From: Eubacteriales bacterium
GTDB lineage: Bacteria > Bacillota > Clostridia > Lachnospirales > Lachnospiraceae
NCBI GenBank assembly: GCA_030524225.1
Contig: JAUNGV010000021.1
Location: forward strand, 1-44,257
Length of the DNA: 44,257 bases
Reading direction: 5' to 3'
A program made the translations under genes and the position numbers. Position 1 is the first letter of the stretch. Each line of letters starts with the position of its first letter. The notes beneath the pieces are model-generated. The model was not told the DNA's origin. It did not search any database and saw only the letters and a program-made list of their open reading frames with translations. This document shows positions 16,689 to 24,471 of this stretch, piece by piece.

Positions 16689-17654
16689 TTATGGCTCGTT
16701 CTCTCCATCCTCATTCAGAAACTGCTCCACGAGAAAGCGCGGACGCTCCTTCGTCTCCAGATAGATCTTGCCAATGTATTCCCCGATAATTCCAAGGGAG
16801 AGCAGAATCAGACCGCCGATTGCCCAGACAGAGACCATCAGCGTCGTCCATCCCACAATCGTGCTCCCGGTGAAGTGACGCACCAGCGAATAGATCAGCA
16901 TCGCGATACTCACGAAAAAGATACAGAATCCAAGGTACGTAATCAGCTTGATCGGCTTCGTGCTCAGGGAGGTGATTCCCTCCACCGCGAAACTGAGCAT
17001 CTTCCCCAGCGGATACTTGCTCTCCCCGGCGAACCGCTCCGCTCTCTCGTAGTAGACGATATCGCTGGGATAGCCGATCATCGGCACGATTCCGCGCAGG
17101 AAGAGATTGACCTCCTTAAACTCAGCCAGTCCCGCCAGCGCCCGCCGGCTCATCAGACGGTAATCCGCGTGATCGGAAATCGTGTGCGCTCCCATCATGT
17201 GCATAAACCGGTAGAATCCCTGGGCCGTCATCCTCTTAAACGCCGTGTCCGTCGTCCTTGCGGAGCGCACCCCGTAGACGATATCGCACCCGCCGTAATA
17301 TTTTTTCACCATCTCGACGGAGGCGTTGATGTCGTCCTGGAGATCGGCGTCCATGGAAATCACCATATCCGCGCGCTCCCGCACCGTCATCAGTCCCGCC
17401 AGCAGAGCATTCTGATGGCCCCGGTTCCGGCTCAGATTGATGCCGGAGAAAACAGGATCCTGCGCGTGAAGCGACTCGATGATCTCCCACGTCCGGTCTT
17501 TCGATCCGTCGTTGACAAAGACGATACGGCTCTTCTCCGCGATCAGTCCCGTCTCCATCATCTCCCGCATCTTCTCCCGCAGCCGTTTCGCCGTCTCCGG
17601 CAGAACCGCCTCCTCGTTATAGCAGGGAATTACATAATACAGAATATCCGCCAT
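16689..17654 (-). CDS. gtrB: Polyprenyl-phosphate glycosyltransferase, GtrB/DPM1-like
   Basis: A 321-residue family 2 glycosyltransferase. The GT-A domain carries VIPCYNEEAVLPET, FVNDGSKDRTWEII and the metal-binding SMDADLQDD. About 90 C-terminal residues hold two membrane helices (LITYLGFCIFFVSIAMLIY and a second near GLILLSLGIIGEYIG), as in GtrB proteins that move a sugar from a nucleotide to undecaprenyl phosphate at the inner face of the membrane. Start at MADILYYVIP, with GGGAGG five bases upstream. The gene upstream encodes a GtrA-like partner, so the two probably supply and flip a lipid-linked sugar for cell-surface modification. Confidence 0.92.
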   Translation of the reverse strand: MADILYYVIPCYNEEAVLPETAKRLREKMREMMETGLIAEKSRIVFVNDGSKDRTWEIIESLHAQDPVFSGINLSRNRGHQNALLAGLMTVRERADMVISMDADLQDDINASVEMVKKYYGGCDIVYGVRSARTTDTAFKRMTAQGFYRFMHMMGAHTISDHADYRLMSRRALAGLAEFKEVNLFLRGIVPMIGYPSDIVYYERAERFAGESKYPLGKMLSFAVEGITSLSTKPIKLITYLGFCIFFVSIAMLIYSLVRHFTGSTIVGWTTLMVSVWAIGGLILLSLGIIGEYIGKIYLETKERPRFLVEQFLNEDGENEP

Positions 17655-17821
17655 CCGTTCCTCCCTATCAAAACGCCTGTAAACCACAATCCGGCACAAC
17701 ATTTCCTGTTACGCTGAAACCGCTCGCCGCTTTTCGGCACAGTCTTCCTTCTCACCGATGTCTCCTGCGCGCTGTGAACCGCGTTCCAGACCATTCCGCC
17801 AGCGCAGCCTCTGTCCGTGCC

Positions 17822-18247
17822 TCAGTCTTTCTTTTCCAGAAAGATCTTGCGGCTGATGAAATTGTAAACCATCACGACACCGGTCGCTCCGAGCTTGACG
17901 AGGGTCTTGCACACGCCGAGACTGATCAGCCCCTGCAGCCACAGCCAGTTTCCGTAAATCAGATCGATACCGATATAGAGGCAGAGTTCATTCAACCCCA
18001 GTCCGATCAGGCTCAGCACGAAGAAGATAATGAACTCTCTCCTGCGGGAGAGATCATCTTTGCGCGCAAAGACAAATTTCATGCTCAGCAGGTAATTGAC
18101 TACCATCGAGACGATAAAACCGATAAAGCCCGAGATCAGATAGGGAATTCCGGCCGCATTGCAGAGCGTGTACAGACAGAAATCAATCAAAAAGCAGATC
18201 ACGCCGACGACGCCGAATTTCATAATCTGTGCCATTAATTTATTCAT
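17822..18247 (-). CDS. gtrA: GtrA family membrane protein (putative polyprenyl-phosphate-sugar flippase)
   Basis: A 141-residue protein with four predicted membrane helices, typical of GtrA: MKFGVVGVICFLIDFCLYTLC near the start, then YLISGFIGFIVSMVVNYLLS, and a C-terminal TLVKLGATGVVMVYNFISRK. GtrA-like proteins are thought to flip the lipid-linked sugar made by GtrB. The start codon overlaps the end of cinA by 8 bp, with AAAGG nine bases upstream inside cinA. A 167-bp gap without a convincing gene separates it from gtrB. Confidence 0.88.
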   Translation of the reverse strand: MNKLMAQIMKFGVVGVICFLIDFCLYTLCNAAGIPYLISGFIGFIVSMVVNYLLSMKFVFARKDDLSRRREFIIFFVLSLIGLGLNELCLYIGIDLIYGNWLWLQGLISLGVCKTLVKLGATGVVMVYNFISRKIFLEKKD

Positions 18248-19670
18248 GAGATCTATCCTTTCTCTTTCCGCCGTGCATCTTCCCGCCGTGGTTCCTTTCG
18301 TCGCGGTTCTTCTCGCCGTACTTCTTTCCGTCGTGATTCATTTCATCATGCTTCTTCCCACCATGCTTCTTTCCGCCGTGGTTCGTTTCATCGCGATTCT
18401 TTTTGTCATGGTGTTCGCGCTTTTCGACTGCTTCGCCGTGCATCACACACTCCCGCAGGAAGGTCAGCGCCTCCGCGGTCGCGCACTCCCGGATTTTCTG
18501 GCGGTTCCCGGAAAACCGGCATTTTCTCGCCCAGGTTCTTCCGTTCACCGAACATCCGATATAGACGAGACCTACCGGCTTGTCCTCCGACGGCTCCGGT
18601 CCCGCGTTCCCCGTGACCGAGAGGGCGACGTCCGTGTGCGTTCTCTTCGCCGCACCCGCCGCCATGGCTCTCGCCGTTTTCTTGGAGATCGCTCCCTTTT
18701 CCCGGAGCAGTTCTTTCGGCACACCCAGCATACGGTGTTTCTCCCCGCAGGTATACGTCACGAAGCCGCCCGCATAGAGCGACGAGACGCCCGGCACCCC
18801 GGTCAGCCTCTGCGCCAGCATCCCGCCGGTGCAGGACTCCGCCGTGGAGAGGGTCATACCGCGTTCCCGCAGCATGGCGACGACCGCTCCCTCCAGCGTC
18901 ACATCCTCTCTGTCCGTATAGACCGCATCGCCGAAGCGCTCGCAGATCTCCCGCTCCACCGGATCAATCAGCCGCCCGGCCTCCTCCGGAGAGTCCGCCT
19001 TCGCGGTCAGCCGGATATGCACCTCGCCCACCTTGGCATAGGTGGCGATCGTCGGATTCGTCTGTCCGTCGATCAGATCCTGCAGCATCGTCTCCGCAAT
19101 GCTCTCTCCGATCCCGCTCTCCTTGATCGTGCGCGAGACGAGATGTTCCGGATTCATCCGCTTCAGATAGGGAAGAACGCTCGTCTCGAACATCGGACGC
19201 AGCTCTCCGGGCGGCCCCGGCAGCAGCACAATGCGCGTATTCCCCTCTCCCTCGATGATCACGCCCGGCGCAGTGCCGTTCGGATTCTCCAGAATCACGC
19301 TCCCCTCCGGGATCAGCGCCTGCTTGGCGTTATTCGGCGTAAACGGAATGCCCCGCCGCTCGAAATAAGCCCGCATCGCCGCAATCGTCCCCGCGTCCTC
19401 ATGAAGCGGGCGGCCCATCACCTGCGCCGCCGTCTCCTTCGTCAGATCGTCCTCCGTCGGGCCGAGTCCCCCGCAGAGCACAATAATATCCGCCCGGCCG
19501 AGCGCCGTGCGGATCGTCTGCGCCAGCCGCTCCGCATTGTCTCCGACGGTTTCCTGATAATAACAGGAAAGGCCTATCCGCGCGCACTGCTCCGCGAGAT
19601 AAGCCGCATTGGTGTTTACAATATTCCCGAGCAGGATCTCAGTTCCCACCGTAATAATTTCCGCTACCAC
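18240..19670 (-). CDS. cinA: CinA-family protein (competence/damage-inducible; NMN amidohydrolase domain)
   Basis: A 476-residue protein. The N-terminal molybdopterin-binding-like domain (EIITVGTEILLGNIVNTN, GGLGPTEDDLTKE) and the C-terminal PncC-like nicotinamide-nucleotide deamidase domain (LSTAESCTGGMLAQRLT, SVTGNAGP) account for about 409 residues, the normal family length. The last 67 or so residues form an unusual charged, His-rich repeat tail. The start is GTG, with GGGAGG ten bases upstream. CinA proteins recycle NMN, and in transformable bacteria cinA can precede recA; here it follows pgsA by 37 bp. Confidence 0.93.
   Translation of the reverse strand: MVAEIITVGTEILLGNIVNTNAAYLAEQCARIGLSCYYQETVGDNAERLAQTIRTALGRADIIVLCGGLGPTEDDLTKETAAQVMGRPLHEDAGTIAAMRAYFERRGIPFTPNNAKQALIPEGSVILENPNGTAPGVIIEGEGNTRIVLLPGPPGELRPMFETSVLPYLKRMNPEHLVSRTIKESGIGESIAETMLQDLIDGQTNPTIATYAKVGEVHIRLTAKADSPEEAGRLIDPVEREICERFGDAVYTDREDVTLEGAVVAMLRERGMTLSTAESCTGGMLAQRLTGVPGVSSLYAGGFVTYTCGEKHRMLGVPKELLREKGAISKKTARAMAAGAAKRTHTDVALSVTGNAGPEPSEDKPVGLVYIGCSVNGRTWARKCRFSGNRQKIRECATAEALTFLRECVMHGEAVEKREHHDKKNRDETNHGGKKHGGKKHDEMNHDGKKYGEKNRDERNHGGKMHGGKRKDRSHE
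18243..18443 (-). repeat. Low-complexity repeat encoding the His-rich tail of CinA
   Basis: About 200 bp built from variants of a short unit (plus-strand form TTCTTTCCGCCGTGG and relatives). It encodes blocks such as NHGGKKHGGKKHDEMNHDG and KNRDERNHGGKMHGG. Ten of the 67 residues are His, the rest mostly K, G, D, E, R and N. It looks like repeat expansion at the 3' end of cinA; the last bases overlap the start of gtrA. Confidence 0.8.
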
Positions 19671-19707
19671 TGCCGTATTGCCTCCCAGTCCTGCACAAGC
19701 GCCGCTT

Positions 19708-20244
19708 CTATTTGAAATCGCCCAGCACCTGCTTATTTTTCCACAGATAATCGATCAGCGAAACCACCGTCAGAATCAGCGCGATCCACATCACGATCGT
19801 CGTAAGGATCGCCAGCTGCGGAATATCCATAATCATCAGAATGACCATCACCATCTGGAAGGTCGTCTTGAACTTGCCCCAGTAGCTCGCCGCGATCACG
19901 AGACCGCCTTCCACCGCAATCAGGCGGAATCCGCTGATGATAAACTCTCTCGCAATAATCACGATCACGATCCACGCCGGAATTCTCTCCAGCGCCACGA
20001 GACAGATCAGCGCCGAGCAGACCAGCAGCTTATCCGCGAGAGGATCCATGAACTTTCCGAAATTCGTCACGAGATTGTACTTGCGGGCGATCTTGCCGTC
20101 CAGCAGATCTGTCAGACTCGCGATGATGAACACCGCAAGCGCGATCCATTTCCCCGCGCTTCCCGCCACATCGCCGAGCATAAAGACTACAAACACCGGA
20201 ATCAGAAGAACCCGGAATATCGTCAGTTTATTCGGTAAATTCAT
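19708..20244 (-). CDS. pgsA: CDP-diacylglycerol-glycerol-3-phosphate 3-phosphatidyltransferase
   Basis: A 178-residue CDP-alcohol phosphatidyltransferase that makes phosphatidylglycerol phosphate, the first committed step to phosphatidylglycerol and cardiolipin. The diagnostic DG-AR-G-D-D pattern is complete: TDLLDGKIARKYNLVTNFGK followed by FMDPLADKLL. Several membrane helices flank it, and the N-terminus MNLPNKLTIFRVLLIPVFV is typical. GGAG lies seven bases before the ATG. Co-oriented with rimO upstream (17 bp) and cinA downstream (37 bp). Confidence 0.96.
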   Translation of the reverse strand: MNLPNKLTIFRVLLIPVFVVFMLGDVAGSAGKWIALAVFIIASLTDLLDGKIARKYNLVTNFGKFMDPLADKLLVCSALICLVALERIPAWIVIVIIAREFIISGFRLIAVEGGLVIAASYWGKFKTTFQMVMVILMIMDIPQLAILTTIVMWIALILTVVSLIDYLWKNKQVLGDFK

Positions 20245-20261
20245 TTTTATTCTCCATTCTC

Positions 20262-21647
20262 CTACACCGTCTCCCGTCCCAGCAGATCATATTCCCGGGA
20301 TCCCGTGATTTTCACTGTGATAAGATCGCCGCTGAGCAGTTCCCGTTCGCTCTCCACAAAGAGCAGACCGTCCACATCCGGCGCATCCCGGTATGTGCGC
20401 GCCGCGTAAACATAACGCGCGCCCTTTTCCCCGGCGCTTCCTGCTGCCACAGTAAGAGGCAGCGCCTCGTCCACAATTCTTCCCTCGATCAGCGCCTCCA
20501 GACGGCGGCCCTTCATCTTCGCCGCTTTCCGGAACGCGATCTCCTGCTGCAGGAGCATCAGCTCCTTCTGACGCGCCTTTTTCACACGCGCAGGGATCTG
20601 CGGCTTCATTTTCGCCGCGGGCGTCCCTTCTTCCCGGGAATAGGTAAAGACGCCGAGGCGGTCAAATTTCATTTTTTTCACAAAGCGCTTCAAAATCTCA
20701 TGATCCTTCTCTCTCTCCCCCGGAAATCCGGTGATCAGCGTCGTGCGCAGACAGACATCCGGCAGAGCCTCCCGCAGTCTTCCGATGATCTCCTCGAGCT
20801 CCGCACGGTTCGTGCGCCGCCCCATCCGCCGCAACACCTCGTCCGAGGCGTGCTGGATCGGCATATCGAAATAAGGGAGAATCTTGGGCTCTGCGGCCAC
20901 CGTTTCGATCATCTCGTCCGTGATCTCCTCCGGATAGCAGTACAGAAGGCGGATCCACTCGATCCCCTCGATGGGAGTCAGACGGCGCAGCAGCTCGGGA
21001 AGCTTTTTCTCCCCGTAAAGATCTGTACCGTACACCGTGGTCTCCTGCGCGACGAGAATCAGCTCCCGCACGCCCTCCTGCGCCAGCGTCTGTGCCTCCG
21101 CCACGAGATCCTCCATCGGAATGCTGCGGTACGGTCCCCTGATATCAGGAATCACACAGTAGGTGCAGCGCTTATCGCAGCCCTCTGCGATCTTCAGATA
21201 ACCCGTGGCCGTCCCCGCCGTGCGCAGTCTCTTCTGATTGCCGGAGGGACGCTTGGACAGATCCTCGATCAGAAGCCGTTCCCTCTCCTTCCGGTCTCCC
21301 AGAATATCCTCAAGGGTGTGGACGAGCTCCTCCGTCGCCGTGGTTCCCAACACCGCGTCCACCTCCGGAATCTCCGTCAGAATCTCATCCTGATAGCGCT
21401 GCGCCAGACATCCCGTCACGACCAGCGCCTTCAGCTGACCGGCGGCGCGCCGCTCAGCCAGCTCCAGAATCGCATTCACACTCTCCTGCTTCGCGTCGTG
21501 AATAAAGCAGCAGGTATTGACGACGGCGATCTCCGCCTCGTCCTCGTCGTCAGTAAAGGTATACGTGCCCCCGGAGAGGGAGCCCAGCATCACTTCCGTG
21601 TCGACCAGATTTTTATCGCATCCGAGCGAGACGAACAGAACCCTCAT
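20262..21647 (-). CDS. rimO: Ribosomal protein S12 methylthiotransferase RimO
   Basis: A 461-residue radical-SAM methylthiotransferase that modifies a conserved Asp of ribosomal protein uS12. The N-terminal UPF0004 domain starts MRVLFVSLGCDKNLVDTEVM, with further cluster cysteines in VNTCCFIHDAKQES and VTGCLAQRY. The radical-SAM motif is EGCDKRCTYCVIP, and a C-terminal TRAM domain is suggested by GRRLEALIEGR onward. CDKNLVDTE distinguishes RimO from MiaB and MtaB. The start ATG overlaps the rpoZ stop (ATGA). Confidence 0.96.
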   Translation of the reverse strand: MRVLFVSLGCDKNLVDTEVMLGSLSGGTYTFTDDEDEAEIAVVNTCCFIHDAKQESVNAILELAERRAAGQLKALVVTGCLAQRYQDEILTEIPEVDAVLGTTATEELVHTLEDILGDRKERERLLIEDLSKRPSGNQKRLRTAGTATGYLKIAEGCDKRCTYCVIPDIRGPYRSIPMEDLVAEAQTLAQEGVRELILVAQETTVYGTDLYGEKKLPELLRRLTPIEGIEWIRLLYCYPEEITDEMIETVAAEPKILPYFDMPIQHASDEVLRRMGRRTNRAELEEIIGRLREALPDVCLRTTLITGFPGEREKDHEILKRFVKKMKFDRLGVFTYSREEGTPAAKMKPQIPARVKKARQKELMLLQQEIAFRKAAKMKGRRLEALIEGRIVDEALPLTVAAGSAGEKGARYVYAARTYRDAPDVDGLLFVESERELLSGDLITVKITGSREYDLLGRETV

Positions 21648-22021
21648 GCCTGCTCTGCCGCTTCCGCTGCGGCTTCTTCTCTTCTCTCCTCAGCCTCCTC
21701 GTCTGCCAGCTCCGCCGCGTCGAGTTCTCCGACCTCCATACCCTCGGTCTCAGAGAGCTCCAGCAGCTCATCCGCGGGAGCGTCCTCGTCGTCGTCCTCG
21801 CCAAGGATCTGAATCTGTCCCTGATTGAGCTCGTCTACCGCGATCGAAAGAGGCTTTCTGCCGTCCTCGCGAACCAGAGCCTCCTCGCCGTCCACGAGCT
21901 GTCTCGCGCGCTTCGCCGTCGCCATCACGATGGAATAGCGGCTGCTGATAACCGGCGCTTCACCTTCCTCCACGCCCTTGTTTACTACCTTCATCAAATC
22001 TACATAAGAGGGATGCAGCAT
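21644..22021 (-). CDS. rpoZ: DNA-directed RNA polymerase subunit omega
   Basis: A 125-residue omega subunit, which assists assembly and stability of RNA polymerase. The conserved core is within the first 70 residues (SSRYSIVMATAKRARQLVDG, then PLSIAVDELNQGQIQI). It is followed by about 55 residues rich in E, D and A, which make the protein considerably longer than most Firmicutes omegas. GGAAG lies ten bases before the ATG. It follows gmk after 205 bp of intergenic DNA and overlaps rimO by 4 bp. Confidence 0.92.
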   Translation of the reverse strand: MLHPSYVDLMKVVNKGVEEGEAPVISSRYSIVMATAKRARQLVDGEEALVREDGRKPLSIAVDELNQGQIQILGEDDDEDAPADELLELSETEGMEVGELDAAELADEEAEERREEAAAEAAEQA

Positions 22022-22101
22022 AATTCTTTTCTTCCTTTCTCTGCGCTCTGCGCTTCTTTTATCATTCTATTATCGTTCTGCTTCTATACCATTCTGTCTG
22101 T

Positions 22102-22127
22102 GGATGGTTCCGCGCTGTGAACCATCC
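22102..22127 (-). other. Perfect 9-bp hairpin between gmk and rpoZ
   Basis: GGATGGTTC (22102-22110) and GAACCATCC (22119-22127) form a perfect stem with an 8-nt loop. No T run follows on either strand. The rest of the 205-bp gap (22022-22226) shows a short CTGCC/GGCAG dyad near 22177-22200 but no gene or clear promoter. Confidence 0.55.
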
Positions 22128-22226
22128 TCTGCGCATGGGTGCTATCTGTTCTGTTGGTACTTGGCTTGCCTGCCTGTGCTCTGCCGCCAGATTGGGGCAG
22201 TAAAATATTTCCGGGAAAACTGGCCG

Positions 22227-22886
22227 CTATACTTGCTCTGGTTTTCTCGCCTCCCGCTCAGCGAAGCTCCGCAGATCCTTCATGAACTGCGCCACGAAAT
22301 CCCGCCTGCGCATCGGTGCGCTGCGCGCCGACTCGATGACGCTGCGCACATGGGCGATACACTCGTCCAGCTCGTCGTTGACAATCAGATAATCGTAATC
22401 CGGAATCGCCGGCGCCTCCCGGGTCGCCGCCTGCAGAAGACGCTGCGCGATCTTCTCCTCGCTCTCCGTACCGCGCCCCACCAGACGCTCCTTCAGAATC
22501 TCCGCCGAGGGCGTCGTCACAAAAAGCAACACGGCCTCCGGGAAAATCTGCTTGATCTGCTTGGCTCCCTGCACTTCGATTTCGAGAATGACGTCCTTGC
22601 CCTCCGCCATTTTCTCCTCGACATATTTGCGCGGCGTCCCGTAATAATTATCGACGTAGCCCGCGTATTCCAGCAGACCGTTCGAGGCGATTTCCTGTTC
22701 AAACCGCTCCTTCGTCACGAAAAAATACTCTCTGCCGTCCACCTCGCCGGGTCTGGGCTGGCGCGTCGTCATGGAAACCGACAGCGCGTACTCCCCTTCA
22801 TACTGCTTCATCAGCTTTTTTACAATCGTTCCTTTTCCCGCTCCGGAAAAACCGGAAATTACCACCAGACATCCTTTACGTTTCAT
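22227..22886 (-). CDS. gmk: Guanylate kinase
   Basis: A 219-residue enzyme that phosphorylates GMP to GDP. The P-loop is SGFSGAGKGTIVKKL; the GMP-binding region contains SMTTRQPRPGEVDGREYFFV and LLEYAGYVDNYYGTP; the lid region follows with RLVGRGTESEEKIAQRL. The start at MKRKGCLVVISG gives normal length and overlaps the end of remA by 11 bp, so the two are probably translationally coupled. Third gene of the yicC operon. Confidence 0.96.
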   Translation of the reverse strand: MKRKGCLVVISGFSGAGKGTIVKKLMKQYEGEYALSVSMTTRQPRPGEVDGREYFFVTKERFEQEIASNGLLEYAGYVDNYYGTPRKYVEEKMAEGKDVILEIEVQGAKQIKQIFPEAVLLFVTTPSAEILKERLVGRGTESEEKIAQRLLQAATREAPAIPDYDYLIVNDELDECIAHVRSVIESARSAPMRRRDFVAQFMKDLRSFAEREARKPEQV

Positions 22887-23136
22887 CCGTCTCCTCTTCC
22901 TCCGACTGCGCTCTCGCGCGGATCGTCTCCGGCAGCAGGGCCGAGAGAACAATACGGTCGTTTTCCATTACAAGCACCGCCTTCGTCCTGCGCCCCTGCG
23001 TCGCGTCCACGGCGCGCCCGCTCTCCCTGGCGTGCTGCACGAGCCGCTTGACGGGCGCTGAATCGGGGCTGACGATCGCAATGATCTTGCCCGCGTTGAC
23101 AATATTGCCAAATCCGATATGTATTAGTGAATTCAT
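22876..23136 (-). CDS. remA: RemA-like extracellular matrix regulator (DUF370)
   Basis: An 86-residue DUF370 protein. MNSLIHIGFGNIVNAGKIIA and SPDSAPVKRLVQHARESGR, then DATQGRRTKAVLVMENDRIVLS, match RemA, a DNA-binding activator of biofilm matrix genes in Bacillus subtilis that forms ring-like oligomers. The C-terminus is acidic. The start at MNSLIH uses GGAG four bases upstream. That ribosome site and the last bases of the start codon lie within the terminal CRISPR repeat, so the array and this gene share sequence. Confidence 0.93.
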   Translation of the reverse strand: MNSLIHIGFGNIVNAGKIIAIVSPDSAPVKRLVQHARESGRAVDATQGRRTKAVLVMENDRIVLSALLPETIRARAQSEEEETDET

Positions 23137-23436
23137 GATTCTCCACGGCACCTGCAGGGGTGCCGACTTCAATGGTGCCAATCTTGACATTACCTACCGT
23201 GTTTCAATCCACGACACCCGCAGGGGTGCCGACCGCGTATCTCGATGCGGTTGATATGTCGTCGTGGATTTCAATCCACAGCACCCGCAGGGGTGCCGAC
23301 GGATATCACAGTGCTGCAGGAGCTGGTCAGGAAACTATTTCAATCCACAGTATCCGCAAGGGTGTCGACGCTCGAATGCCGGTTCCGCGTACTTGAATTG
23401 CAGATTTCAATCCACGCCCCCCACAAAGCGAGCGAC
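23135..23436 (-). CRISPR. Small orphan CRISPR array, type I-C-like repeats (5 repeats, 4 spacers)
   Basis: Five 33-bp repeats lie at 23135-23167, 23201-23233, 23268-23300, 23337-23369 and 23404-23436. The spacers are 33, 34, 36 and 34 bp. Read on the minus strand, repeats begin GTCG and end GTGGATTGAAAT or -AAC, the hallmark of type I-C arrays. The central arms (GCACCC ... GGGTGC in the copy at 23268) form a hairpin. The copies are diverged: the one at 23404 has a different, weakly pairing stem, the one at 23337 has stem mismatches, and the one at 23135 has lost the ATTGAAAT end, as is common for the leader-distal repeat. No cas gene lies in the window. The array fills the yicC-remA gap and is co-oriented with the operon. 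Confidence 0.85.
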
Positions 23437-23455
23437 CATTTTCACTCGCAACTTC

Positions 23456-24334
23456 TTATTCAATGTTTTGAATCTGCTCCCGGATCTTCTCGATCCCTGT
23501 TTTCAGCTCGATGGCGCGCGCGGAGACCTCTAGATCTCCTGATTTGGAGAGAATCGTGTTTGCCTCCCGGTTCATCTCCTGCGCCAGAAAATCGAGTTTA
23601 CGTCCCACGCCCTCGTCGCCGGAGAGCGCCTGTTTCGTCGCCTCAATATGACTGCGAAGCCGCACCAACTCCTCGTCAACGCAGACCTTGTCGGCGTAGA
23701 TCGTGACCTCCTGCAGCAGACGCCCCTCATCAACCGAGGTGTCCTGCAGAAGCTCCTGTACCTTGGCGCGCAGGTTCTCCCGATAGGCATCGATGATCGC
23801 CGGAGAGCGCTCCGTGATAAACGCGACGTGATCCAGCAGCTCGTCCAGCTTGCCGCTCAGATCATTTCTCAGGAATTCGCCCTCGCGCACCCTGCTCTCC
23901 ACGAATCCGGCCGCCGCTTCTCCGATCGCCGCACGGATCAGGTTCCAGAGTTCCTCCTCATCCACCGTCTGCTCTTCCATCGTGAACACATCCGGAAGCT
24001 GCGCGATCTGGGAAAGACGCACATCGTTCGTCAGACTCAGATCCTCCGCCATCTGCTGCAGATGATGGTAGTACTCCGCCGCCAGCTCTTTGTTGTACTT
24101 GACGCAGAGGTTGTTCTCCGTCAGATCGTCGTACGTCAGGAAGAGATCGATCTTGCCGCGCTGGATAAACTTCTTAAGCTCCGCCCGGATCGCCGCCTCG
24201 AAGAAGTTCAGCTTCTTCGGCATCCTGATATTGACGTCCAGATACCGGTTGTTGACGGATTTCATCTCCACGGTGACCTTGCGCTGTCCCTGCGAGGACT
24301 CTCCGCGGCCATATCCCGTCATACTCTTAATCAT
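23456..24334 (-). CDS. yicC: YicC/YloC family endoribonuclease
   Basis: A 292-residue protein with the invariant N-terminus MIKSMTGYGRGE and the C-terminal DUF1732 signature (GRKLDFLAQEMNREANTILS). Members of the family have been shown to be endoribonucleases acting on structured RNA. The ATG has an ideal GGAGG four bases upstream. It is the first gene of the operon behind the promoter at 24442-24470, and is followed 19 bp later by the CRISPR array, then remA and gmk, the usual neighbours of yicC in Clostridia. Confidence 0.95.
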   Translation of the reverse strand: MIKSMTGYGRGESSQGQRKVTVEMKSVNNRYLDVNIRMPKKLNFFEAAIRAELKKFIQRGKIDLFLTYDDLTENNLCVKYNKELAAEYYHHLQQMAEDLSLTNDVRLSQIAQLPDVFTMEEQTVDEEELWNLIRAAIGEAAAGFVESRVREGEFLRNDLSGKLDELLDHVAFITERSPAIIDAYRENLRAKVQELLQDTSVDEGRLLQEVTIYADKVCVDEELVRLRSHIEATKQALSGDEGVGRKLDFLAQEMNREANTILSKSGDLEVSARAIELKTGIEKIREQIQNIE

Positions 24335-24441
24335 AATACCTCCGTTCCGTAACATGACACGGGGCACCGAGAAGACGGGACCTGTACGCTTTCGGCCGCT
24401 CCCGTTCCGCGATGCTCTCTTTCCGTGATTCCAATGGGAAC

Positions 24442-24470
24442 ATTATAGTAGACAAAACGAAGAGCGTCAA
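24442..24470 (-). promoter_or_regulatory. Promoter of the yicC-remA-gmk operon (TTGACG-17-TATAAT)
   Basis: On the minus strand TTGACG (24465-24470) is exactly 17 bp from TATAAT (24442-24447), near-consensus for the vegetative sigma factor. The leader to yicC is about 100 nt. Transcription from here would run through yicC into the CRISPR array. Confidence 0.85.
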
Positions 24471-24471
24471 G

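Noticed and set aside
17768..17780. The 13-mer CGCGCTGTGAACC, also found at 22111-22123, as an interspersed element
   Set aside because: Only 13 bases match, the surroundings differ, and only one copy sits in a hairpin; chance is a sufficient explanation.
17709..17942. Small minus-strand frame of 77 codons between gtrA and gtrB
   Set aside because: It overlaps the end of gtrA in another frame, has low-complexity composition and no ribosome site.
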